From contig NZ_CP127247.1 in the NCBI RefSeq assembly GCF_030285785.1, positions 1,883,501 through 1,947,500 of the forward strand: a stretch of DNA of 64,000 bases, written 5' to 3'. Every line of letters starts with the position of its first letter. Positions within the stretch are counted from its first letter, which is position 1. Positions 40,442-48,231 of this stretch are shown here, one piece after another. The notes under the pieces were generated by a model that had not been told where the DNA came from, ran no database searches, and was given only the letters and a program-made list of their open reading frames with translations. Source of the stretch: Parasedimentitalea psychrophila (GTDB taxonomy: Bacteria; Pseudomonadota; Alphaproteobacteria; Rhodobacterales; Rhodobacteraceae). The position numbers were made by a program, and so were the translations under genes.

Positions 40442-41606
40442 CGTCGCCTTGCTCCGGTTGCATATATCCAAACATTACATCCGTCGCCTTGTTCACGGAT
40501 TCACGAACCGGGTCTAGGTTGAGCCGTGCATAAATCGCAGTTGATTGCTGGCTGCGGTGCCCCAGTGATTTACCGATGATGTAGCCATTTGCCCCCGTCG
40601 CGGCCTGGTAGCTGCCCAATGTGCGCCGCAGATCGTGAATGCGCAGATCTTCAATGCCAGCCTCGATCAGGATGCGTGCCCAGGCTTTCTTGGGGTCCGC
40701 CAAATGCCCCGTTTTGCCCGCCCCTGGAAACACCCAGGGGCTTTCACTTTGCCACCTGCGTTCGGTCAGGATTGCCATTGCCTGCTTGGGAAGGTGGATG
40801 GTCTGTGCTTCGCCGTTTTTGGTCTCTTCCACACGCCAGGTCTCAACGCTGAAGTTGATATCCTTCCACCGCATTGCCAAGGTGTTCGACTTCCGCGCCC
40901 CGGTGAGAAGGGAAATCATGATGAAATCCCGAGCGGCCCCGTTTGGCTCATTGGCCAGTGCCTCGAAAAAGCGAGGCAGTTCATCAGGTTGCAAGAACCG
41001 ATCACGGCTCCTTTCTTTGAACTTTTTGACGCCAACGGCTGGGTTTGATCCATCCCAGCCCCAATCTATTGCCTTGTTGAAGATGGAGCGGATGCGTTCC
41101 AGCAAGCGATTAGCTTGGTAAAGTCCATTCTCTTTGCCGATCTTGGCGTGAAGTCGCTCCACCTCACTTCGATCAATCAACGATATCTTTCGCTTGAACC
41201 AATGCGACAGGAATTTGTTCACCTCACGCTCGTCATAGGTCCATGAGCGTTTATGCACCTTTGAGTACTTCTCCATATATTCGGTGAACAGCGCCGCAAA
41301 GGTCATTTCATCCCGAATGGCGCGGCGCTCTTTCTGCGGATTTTGACCGCTGACAATATCACCCTTTGCCGCCGCTGCCGCCTTCCTGGCGTTCTCGATG
41401 CTGATATCCGGAAACCGCCCCAGGAGGACGCGTTCAGGGCGTCCGTCAATCCGCTTGTAAAGGTAGAAGCTCTTGGTTCCGGTCTGCGTCACCGCCATCA
41501 CCAGGCCCTTTTCCCGGTCGTCGTAATAGTAATCCTTCTTGCCTTTGTCAGCATTCGGGGCCTTCAACAAAGCGGCCTTGGTGAAGTTCAATCTATGGTT
41601 GGTCAA
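40419..41606 (-). CDS. tyrosine recombinase/integrase of the tRNA-fMet island
   Basis: 395 aa, P4-like: N-terminal arm-binding DUF4102-type domain (about 1-95, YYYDDREKGLVMAVTQTGTKSF), core-binding SAM-like domain (about 100-190), catalytic domain with R238 (LTGARKSN), K263, H324 and R327 (HDLRRT), H350 (LGHRS) and nucleophile Y359 (TAIYARL). All catalytic residues are present, so it is probably functional. It is transcribed away from the right border, at the end of the island distal to the intact tRNA. Confidence 0.93.
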   Translation of the reverse strand: MTNHRLNFTKAALLKAPNADKGKKDYYYDDREKGLVMAVTQTGTKSFYLYKRIDGRPERVLLGRFPDISIENARKAAAAAKGDIVSGQNPQKERRAIRDEMTFAALFTEYMEKYSKVHKRSWTYDEREVNKFLSHWFKRKISLIDRSEVERLHAKIGKENGLYQANRLLERIRSIFNKAIDWGWDGSNPAVGVKKFKERSRDRFLQPDELPRFFEALANEPNGAARDFIMISLLTGARKSNTLAMRWKDINFSVETWRVEETKNGEAQTIHLPKQAMAILTERRWQSESPWVFPGAGKTGHLADPKKAWARILIEAGIEDLRIHDLRRTLGSYQAATGANGYIIGKSLGHRSQQSTAIYARLNLDPVRESVNKATDVMFGYMQPEQGDDEQEITE

Positions 41607-41624
41607 AATGTATCCCTCAAATCT

Positions 41625-41657
41625 CGTGCTACAACAGTGCTACACTGGTGCTACGTT
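41625..41657 (+). repeat. three 11-bp phased repeats, right island end
   Basis: CGTGCTACAAC (41625-41635), AGTGCTACACT (41636-41646), GGTGCTACGTT (41647-41657), directly upstream of the integrase start and in the same orientation as the left triplet at 34584. Shared core GTGCTAC. Probable integrase arm sites, possibly overlapping its promoter. Confidence 0.65.
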
Positions 41658-41771
41658 TCTGAGCGATCTAGCGCAACGTAGGGAGTGGGCGGGGTGGCTT
41701 GATAGTTTGATATCATACTGATAAATAACGAAATTTACTGGTTTTCAATGTTCGTCAATAACTCGCCTATG

Positions 41772-41823
41772 AGGCTCATAGCCTGAAGGTCGTAGGTATA
41801 AATCCTACTCCCGCAATCAATAT
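41772..41823 (+). repeat. attR: imperfect copy of tRNA-fMet 3' end
   Basis: Matches 34464-34515 at 48 of 52 positions, from the anticodon arm to just past CCA. The 5' half of the tRNA is absent, so it is not a gene. Differences include the T-loop (GGTATAAATCC for GGTTCAAATCC). Confidence 0.8.
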
Positions 41824-41837
41824 ATCACCGCATATAC

Positions 41838-42349
41838 AATACGTTACCAGACGGTCCGTTTCTGGTGGAATAGGTTCGGGTCGTTGTTCGCCGCGCAGAC
41901 CCGCAGAAAACGTATCCAGCAGATGCGCGCCCAGTCCAATTGGCAATGGCACATGGACGAAGTTTTTGTGAAGATCAACGGCAAGACGCAAGTCTTTGGC
42001 GTACTGTGGATCACCAAGCTGAGGAGTTGGAAACCTATGTCACCAAACGCCGGGATCGAAAGGTGGCGTTGAAACCCCTACGAAAAACCATAAAACGCTG
42101 TGGGGGTCCGCATGTCATCGTAACGGACAAACTTCGATCCTACGGTGCTGCCATGAAAGTCGTAGGCAATGCACAGAACCAGGAAACTGGCCGTTGGCTA
42201 AATAATTGGGGGGAGAATTCTCACCCACTGCCCGGCAGGGTATGTTTACATGCCCGAGAGGGGTGAAGCGCCCCCTTTACTCACGCGTCAGTTTCACGCT
42301 CAACCGCGCTACCGCTCTCGCCGAGTGGCGCCAGCTTTGTGCGCTATAA
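41838..42349 (+). pseudogene. IS6-family transposase remnant, left
   Basis: Frame-shifted fragment: VRFWWNRFG, RIQQMRAQSNWQWHMDEVFVKING, then in another frame VDHQAEELETYVTKRRDRK and VTDKLRSYGAAM, and at the end TALAEWRQLCAL. Lacks the N-terminus; begins 15 bp past attR. At least two frameshifts. Same orientation as the second remnant at 46300. Confidence 0.8.
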
Positions 42350-42379
42350 GGGACAGCGTTACTGACCTTACAGAGACTG

Positions 42380-42537
42380 GTTCGCATCCGTCTGACACTG
42401 CCGAAAAAACGGGTTCCAAAGAAGCAGAGCCATACGTCAAAGCGCATCTTTGAACGGTTGCGTGATAAGTATCATTTTACGGGCGGCATCAGAATCGTGA
42501 AGGATTATATCTTCGCAGTCAGGCAGCGTCAGCGGGA
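42380..42537 (+). pseudogene. IS21-family IstA fragment
   Basis: One frame reads KKQSHTSKRIFERLRDKYHFTGGIRIVKDYIF, the characteristic N-terminal region of IstA transposases. Cut off right at the 3' end of the phosphatase gene. Confidence 0.7.
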
Positions 42538-42539
42538 GA

Positions 42540-45500
42540 TTAGGCAAAGACAAAGTCAGGTGGGCCGAGGACATCGATATCGATATCACGCAAAGTGATC
42601 GTGAACGCATCTAGTGTGATCACGGTATCAGGGCCCGATTGCGCAAAACCGAGATCCTCGAAGTCGCTCACATTGGTGATGTTCTCGAAGCGGATGACAT
42701 CGATGCCGTCTTCGAAGTCGGTAATAAAATTCGCCCCGTCAGACTCGTCAGTGAATTGAAAAACGTCCGCGCCATCCTGACCATACAGCCAATCGTTGCC
42801 AGGATTGCCGGATGGCGCATCGTCTTCTGCTCCACCAACGGGTTCGCCGTCGCCACCCTGCGCAAAGAGTTGCTCGTCGCCTGCAAGCCCGTTCAAGCTG
42901 TCGTTGTATGGGTCGCCGTAGATCAAGTCAGCGCTGCCAGCAAGTAACGGATCAGCGCCCGGCAGGTCGATTGTGTAGCTGTCAATCAGTGTGCCGCCAT
43001 CCGCAATCGACCAAAACTCAAAGGTGATCGACGCGTCGCTGGCCTGGACCAACATGGTGCCGTAATCGTCATTGTAGCGCGCCTCACTGCCCGGGATCGG
43101 GGTGTCGAATTCACGTATAATGCGCCCGCCAAGCCCCGTGACGAAATAAGGCAGCGTCTCCCCGTCGCCATTGTTGTCGCGCAGAATCCGTTCGTAATCG
43201 TGATCGTGGCCGGTAAGGACCGCTGTGACGCCCCAGTCCTCGAAGGGCCACTGCAGAGCCGAGTTCGATCCGTGAAACCCGGAGGAATAGGACGCGTGGT
43301 GAAAGTAGACGATCTTGTATAACGCATCGGAATTTGCCAACTCCGTTTCGAGCCACTGTGCTTGGTCTGAGGTGCTGGATCGACCATCGGGTTCCTGACC
43401 ATTGCTGTTGAGCGCAAAGAAATGGACGGGGCCCGTCTGGAAATCATAGTAGCGCTCGTTGCCCGGAAGGGAGAAGTAATCCAGGTAAGCACCCAAGCCG
43501 ACATCGCTGTAGTCGTGGTTGCCGAGCGACGGGAAGAAGCGGTTGACCTCGCTTCCCGGTCCGTAGGCCCCGGAATAATTGCCGATATAGTCACCAAAGG
43601 AGGGCCCGATCTGGTCATCGATTGGTAGCGCGTAACCATTGTCTCCGGTGGTAATGATGAAATCGACATTCATGCCGTCAATCATATCAGCCATAGACAG
43701 CATGCCCGGGCTAACTATGTAGTCTCCAAAGGCCGCGAAGCGCACTTCGTCGATATCCGTGACCGCGACTGTCAGGCTGCGGGTGACGCTAAGCCCGCCC
43801 GGGTCAATGGCGGTGACATCGAGATCGATCTCGTCGCCCAGCTCGTAGTCGAGGCGAATCCCATTCTTGAGTTTTAGCTGGCTGCCCACGACCTCGAACC
43901 GCGGATCGCTGAGCAGGAAGCTGTGGGTGTCGCCCGCATCAGGATCTGTCACGCTGAGAGTTCCGGCGACGACGCCCGGCGCATTCTCGACCAAGGCCTG
44001 GCCTGGGAGGAAGACGATATCGGTCGGTGCGCCTCCGCCGCCGCCATTGACAAACACAAAGTCGATATAGTCGGTGCGCAGCGGTTCGCTACCATCCTTG
44101 AAGCCGACGAACTCGATCACGTCACCGGCTGTCAGCGACAGGTCGCTGATGATGTGTTCGGTAAAGGAGGTCTGGTCGGCCGTCGCCGATCCGGCATCGG
44201 CATTCCAGATAAAACTGTCGACCTCAAACCCATTCACCAGGATGCTCATTTGCGACTGGCCGTCGGACTCGTCGAAATGGCCAATTTCCAAATCATAGAT
44301 GCCACTGGCCGCTGCAAATGCATAAGATGCGCGCTGCTCGCCGCTGCCGTTGGCCTGCAGATATTGGCCGCCGGAACCATGATTGTTGTTCTTAACGGTA
44401 AACCCGCTGAGGATAGTGAACGTCTCAGCTTCGACCCGGAACGGATCCGGCGGCGCCGCGGACAGGTCAACCGTGAACCCCTGCATAGACGGGTCGGCCG
44501 ACACGAAATTGCCGCTGGTGTCCTGAACTTCGGCGGCCATAAGGGCAACGTTATAGCTGCCCTCGTCGGCCACATCCCAGGTTCCGCCGGGCGCGTCCAC
44601 CGTATAGGTCGCGGTGCGCGGGGTTCCATCACCGCCGATGTCGACGCTGACGGCGCTGACCGTGAGTGCACCACCCGGCCCGGTGACGGTGATGTCACCG
44701 GTATCGATTGAGGACACATCAATCGCCACGTTGTCAGAGAAGGTCACGGTGACATCCATAGTGGCGCTACCGGCCCCAGCAGGGCCGACGTCGGGCGCCA
44801 AAGACGACTGGATGAAAGGCGATGTCGTATCACCGCCGCCGCCGCCATCGACAAACACAAAGTCGATATAGTCGGTGCGCAGCGGCTCACTGCCATCCTT
44901 GACGCCGACGATCTCGATCACGTCACCGGCAGACAGCGACACGCCACTGATCGCGTGTTCGACAAAGGAGGTCTGGTTGGCGGTGGAGCCTCCGGCGTCG
45001 ATGTCCCAGACAAAGTTATGGATCTCGGTCCCATTCACCAGGATGCTCATTTGCGACTGGCCGTCGGACTCGTCGAAATGGCCAATCCCCAGATCATAGC
45101 TGCCACTGGCCGCTGCGAACGTGTAGGACGCCCGCTGCTCGCCGCTGCCGCCAGCCTGCAGATACTGCCCGCCCGAAGCCTGATTGTTGTTCTTGACGTT
45201 AAAACCGCTGAGGATAGTGAACGTCTCAGCTTCGACCCGGAACGGATCCGGCGGCGCCGCCGATAGATCAACCGTGAAGCCCTGCATAGACGGGTCGGCC
45301 GACACGAAATTGCCGCTGGTGTCCTCAACCTCGGCGGCCAGAAGGGCAACGTTATAGCTGCCCTCGTCCGCCACATCCCAGGTTCCACCCGGCGCGTCCA
45401 CCGTATAGGTCGCCGTGCGCGGGGTTCCATCACCGCTGATATCGACGCTGACGGCGCTGACCAAAAGCGCACCGCCCGGACCGGTGACGGTGATGTCACC

Positions 45501-46082
45501 GGTATCGATTGAGGACACATCAATCGCCACGTTGTCAGAGAAGGTCACGGTGACATCCATAGTGGCGCTACCGGCCCCAGCAGGGCCGACGTCGGGCGCC
45601 AAAGACGACTGGATGAAAGGTGATGTCGTATCACCGCCACCGCCGCCATCGACAAACACAAAGTCGATATAGTCGGTGCGCAGCGGCTCACCACCATCCT
45701 TGACGCCGACGATCTCGATCACGTCACCGGCAGACAGCGACACGCCACTGATCGCGTGTTCGACAAAGGAGGTCTGGTTGGCGGTGGAGCCTCCGGCGTC
45801 GATGTCCCAGACAAAGTTTTGGATCTCGGTCCCATTCACCAGGATGCTTATTTGCGACTGGCCGTCGGATTCGTCGAAATAGCCTATCCCCAGATCATAG
45901 CTGCCACTCACCGCTGCGAACGTGTAGGACGCCCGCTGCTCGCCGCTGCCGCCAGCCTGCAGATAGGCCCCACCCGACGCGACCGAATTGCTCGCGACCT
46001 TGAAGCCGCTCAGAAGATCGAACGTTTCCATTTCAATCTGAAATGTGTTGCCGATTGCCAAATCGCCACTCCAGTGAGCCAC
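42540..46082 (-). CDS. modular extracellular metallophosphatase with three repeated modules and degenerate RTX tail
   Basis: 1180 aa. Order: carbohydrate-binding-like beta domain 1, Ig-like domain 1, beta domain 2, Ig-like 2, beta domain 3 (to about 690), a cadherin-like domain (about 695-778), a calcineurin-like phosphoesterase (about 779-1010) and a C-terminal region with RTX-like remnants. Phosphoesterase motifs are intact: AAFGDYI, TTGDNGY, LGNHDYSD, YFHHASYSS, GHDHDYERI, resembling purple-acid-phosphatase-type enzymes. The tail (NDSLNGLAGDEQLF, GNDWLYGQDGADVFQF, FEDGIDVIRF) resembles type I secretion substrates but its calcium nonapeptides are damaged. No N-terminal signal, consistent with type I export; no T1SS genes nearby. 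Start is GTG 46082, with weak ribosome-binding site. Confidence 0.85.
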   Translation of the reverse strand: MAHWSGDLAIGNTFQIEMETFDLLSGFKVASNSVASGGAYLQAGGSGEQRASYTFAAVSGSYDLGIGYFDESDGQSQISILVNGTEIQNFVWDIDAGGSTANQTSFVEHAISGVSLSAGDVIEIVGVKDGGEPLRTDYIDFVFVDGGGGGDTTSPFIQSSLAPDVGPAGAGSATMDVTVTFSDNVAIDVSSIDTGDITVTGPGGALLVSAVSVDISGDGTPRTATYTVDAPGGTWDVADEGSYNVALLAAEVEDTSGNFVSADPSMQGFTVDLSAAPPDPFRVEAETFTILSGFNVKNNNQASGGQYLQAGGSGEQRASYTFAAASGSYDLGIGHFDESDGQSQMSILVNGTEIHNFVWDIDAGGSTANQTSFVEHAISGVSLSAGDVIEIVGVKDGSEPLRTDYIDFVFVDGGGGGDTTSPFIQSSLAPDVGPAGAGSATMDVTVTFSDNVAIDVSSIDTGDITVTGPGGALTVSAVSVDIGGDGTPRTATYTVDAPGGTWDVADEGSYNVALMAAEVQDTSGNFVSADPSMQGFTVDLSAAPPDPFRVEAETFTILSGFTVKNNNHGSGGQYLQANGSGEQRASYAFAAASGIYDLEIGHFDESDGQSQMSILVNGFEVDSFIWNADAGSATADQTSFTEHIISDLSLTAGDVIEFVGFKDGSEPLRTDYIDFVFVNGGGGGAPTDIVFLPGQALVENAPGVVAGTLSVTDPDAGDTHSFLLSDPRFEVVGSQLKLKNGIRLDYELGDEIDLDVTAIDPGGLSVTRSLTVAVTDIDEVRFAAFGDYIVSPGMLSMADMIDGMNVDFIITTGDNGYALPIDDQIGPSFGDYIGNYSGAYGPGSEVNRFFPSLGNHDYSDVGLGAYLDYFSLPGNERYYDFQTGPVHFFALNSNGQEPDGRSSTSDQAQWLETELANSDALYKIVYFHHASYSSGFHGSNSALQWPFEDWGVTAVLTGHDHDYERILRDNNGDGETLPYFVTGLGGRIIREFDTPIPGSEARYNDDYGTMLVQASDASITFEFWSIADGGTLIDSYTIDLPGADPLLAGSADLIYGDPYNDSLNGLAGDEQLFAQGGDGEPVGGAEDDAPSGNPGNDWLYGQDGADVFQFTDESDGANFITDFEDGIDVIRFENITNVSDFEDLGFAQSGPDTVITLDAFTITLRDIDIDVLGPPDFVFA
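44040..46010 (-). repeat. 801-bp direct repeats within the phosphatase gene
   Basis: The beta-domain plus Ig-like unit recurs with an exact 801-bp (267-codon) period: beta domains near 45672-46010, 44871-45210 and 44070-44410, Ig-like parts near 45240-45640 and 44440-44840. Copies 1 and 2 are almost identical over hundreds of bases; the third beta domain has diverged. Confidence 0.9.
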
Positions 46083-46299
46083 GGACCTAAGTGCCTATGC
46101 AAAGTGCCTATCAATCTCGACGCGAAAGGCCGTTTCAGCCAAGCGAAAGTGGAATGGCGGAACCGATACCGGAAAGGAACCGTGTGGGTTGCACAATACT
46201 TTACTCTACCACGGTTGGAGATTCGCCCCAAGTCCCGCACAGGGCAATGTCAGAGGGATTCTGCTTGAGACGGGCGGAGCGGATTTGTAGCGTTCCAAG
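46083..46299. other. gap between phosphatase start and IS6 remnant
   Basis: 217 nt with no convincing gene; holds the direct repeat AAGTGCCTAT at 46090-46099 and 46105-46114. It must contain the phosphatase promoter if that gene is expressed. Confidence 0.4.
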
Positions 46300-46580
46300 G
46301 TGACTAAACGTGATCCTTTCAAGCACTTTCAGAGCAGCCCCGAAATCTTCCGGCTTGCGGTGATGATGTACGTTGGGTTCCCACTTTTCCTCCGAAATGT
46401 CGAAAACCTGTTGCACGAACGAGGGAATGATATCTGTCACGAGACGATCCGTTTCTGGTGGAATATGTTCGGCCCGTTGTTCGCCGCGGAGATCTGCAGC
46501 AAACGTATCCAGCAGGTGCGCGCCCAATCCAATTCACAATGGCACCTGGACGAGGTTTTCGTGAAGATCAACGGCGAGAT
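46300..46580 (+). pseudogene. IS6-family transposase remnant, right
   Basis: N-terminal third of an IS6-type transposase (NVENLLHERGNDICHETIRFWWNMFGPLFAAEI...HLDEVFVKINGE), about 85% like the left remnant by eye over the shared part but not identical, so not a simple duplicate. Truncated within KINGE, where an integrase fragment begins. Confidence 0.8.
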
Positions 46581-46840
46581 GCATTCTCTTCGGCAGCGCG
46601 GCGCACCGGATCATCCGCCAGATGCGGGTAACGCATGGTGGTCTGAATTTGGCTGTGCCCTAAAAGCCGCCCAACCATCTGGATCGTCATGCCAGAGGAA
46701 ACTGCGTTTGACGCATAGGTATGGCGCAGGTCGTGGATGTGCATATAGTCCAATTGTGCCCTTTTGAGAATAGGCCGCCGCGGGTGTAGCAAGTTGGTTA
46801 TGTGCTGTCCGTCAACCCGCCCGACAATCACAAAGGATTA
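46581..46840 (-). pseudogene. tyrosine integrase 3' fragment
   Basis: 87-aa frame with the C-terminal catalytic part of a phage-type integrase: HIHDLRHTYASNAVSSG, LLGHSQIQTTMRYPHLADDPVRRAAEENA. Arginine-rich end runs into the IS6 fragment and the N-terminal domains are gone. Different from the intact island integrase, so it stems from another element. Confidence 0.8.
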
Positions 46841-46876
46841 CATTATCCTTCGCGCTCCAATTTTTTGGGTGCCAGC

Positions 46877-47554
46877 TTACGAGCGCCACGGGGTGGCTTT
46901 GTGATCGCCGAACCGGCTTAAGAACGACATGCAGGATCCATGGAAAATCAACACATAACCCAAAAGCTCCACCCCCTCCTGAATAATGGATTTGTAATCT
47001 GGACTGTAGTTGTTTCCCATAACAGCGTCCCAAAATGATCCGGTTCCAAAGAGCCTGCTGAAAACGACAACAATAAGAAATCCGGTGTAGACATGAGTAG
47101 AATGCCTGCCTTCCAGATGGCATAAAAAGGGGTCCATCAAAGTGTCCAGATTTCGCGCAGTGTACCAGCCACTTGCTATCAATGCGCAGAATGTTGGAAC
47201 GACCCAAAAGCCATGTCGGATAAGATCAAACACGGCGTCATTTTCGCGAATGAACATACAGCCAAAAAGCGTCGCGACTAGCACCAGGTAAGCTCTTTTG
47301 AAAGGATACCTGACCGCTCCCAGAGCGAAGATGACTGACGACAACAGAATAAATGAACTTTGCAAAAATTGGGAAATAGATATTTCTGACAGGTTGTTGT
47401 GAAGGATCGTTGCGTCGACGAATATGGAAATATTCGCTGCTATCAGAAGGATGAATAGAAAAAACAGTTCAACCAAGACGAAAAGAAGCCGGCGACCATT
47501 TTCCGAATGCGACAATCCGGTCTTCCGGACTTTTAATCGCTTGCCAGTTGCCAC
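46877..47554 (-). CDS. hypothetical multi-pass membrane protein (225 aa)
   Basis: Not recognised. Basic N-terminus (MATGKRLKVRKTG) then about six hydrophobic segments (25-45, 60-82, 86-102, 112-130, 152-172, 190-210). A polar loop carries ARNLDTLMDPFLCHLEGRHSTH. AT-richer than flanking core genes. Sits among transposon remnants but has an undisturbed frame, which suggests it is still under selection. Confidence 0.6.
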   Translation of the reverse strand: MATGKRLKVRKTGLSHSENGRRLLFVLVELFFLFILLIAANISIFVDATILHNNLSEISISQFLQSSFILLSSVIFALGAVRYPFKRAYLVLVATLFGCMFIRENDAVFDLIRHGFWVVPTFCALIASGWYTARNLDTLMDPFLCHLEGRHSTHVYTGFLIVVVFSRLFGTGSFWDAVMGNNYSPDYKSIIQEGVELLGYVLIFHGSCMSFLSRFGDHKATPWRS

Positions 47555-47689
47555 GAAACAGACCCCTCACGTGTATTGTCGCTGCTTGCGTCTACGATAC
47601 GGATGGCCAAGTAGTAGCCGATCTTTGAGATTGCTAGATATAATGGGCGAAATAGAGCGGTCCTCAAAGTTGTCCAACACCCTCTCCTG

Positions 47690-48030
47690 TCAGGCGGCAG
47701 CTCTACGGCCACCGGACCGCACGAGGTCCCGTTTTGCGCTGAGCTTGATTGAACGCGAAGAGGTTTCCGCAGGTCTCGTGGCCAAGCGCTCATGTCGCTC
47801 CATTGCGCGGAACCGAAAGCGGTCGCCCTCGACAATCAGCCGAGAGACTGGTCGCAATGTGGACGACAGGCCTATCGCACGGCACCTTCAGGCCAGCGTG
47901 CTTGGGACTGCGCAAAGCGGCCTAAATCCTGTTCGCTCTCGGTCAACGCGCCTTTGTGCCAGTGGATATCGCGGCAGCTGCGTTTGAAGTGGTCTCCGGT
48001 GCAGACCGCAGGACTATCCGGTCATTCGGT
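47690..48030 (+). pseudogene. IS30-family transposase fragment
   Basis: One frame reads FALSLIEREEVSAGLVAKRSCRSIARNRKRSPSTISRETGRN, the IS30 N-terminal helix-turn-helix; the continuation (QAYRTAPSGQRAWDCAKRPK, RQLRLKWSPVQTAGL) lies in another frame. Both ends missing. Confidence 0.75.
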
Positions 48031-48122
48031 TTTGGAACTTGAATGTCAGCTTTTCGAACTCGATTTTAGGCTTCATCAGCTCCAGGCCGATTGTTCGGTC
48101 AGGCCTCACAGGTCCGGAAAAT

Positions 48123-48165
48123 AGTGTCGCGCCTTATCCCTGAGACAGGGATGAGACGCGACACT
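48123..48165. repeat. long hairpin near the IS30 remnant
   Basis: AGTGTCGCG (48123-48131) pairs with CGCGACACT (48157-48165), and inside it ATCCCTG with CAGGGAT around a 3-nt loop. Role unknown: possible element end or terminator. Confidence 0.5.
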
Positions 48166-48190
48166 ACACGCTACAATAGTGTTTTGGGGG

Positions 48191-48227
48191 CCTTGCCAAA
48201 AGGCCTAGATGCAGCTTTTTGGCAAGG
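48191..48227 (-). terminator. terminator of the TRAP operon
   Basis: CCTTGCCAAAA (48191-48201) / TTTTGGCAAGG (48217-48227), 5 nt past the DctM stop on the minus strand. No clear T run. Confidence 0.55.
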
Positions 48228-48231
48228 CGAT

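Noticed and set aside
41772-41823. Second tRNA-fMet gene
   Set aside because: Only the anticodon-to-3' part is present; acceptor 5' strand and D arm are missing, and the T loop is altered.
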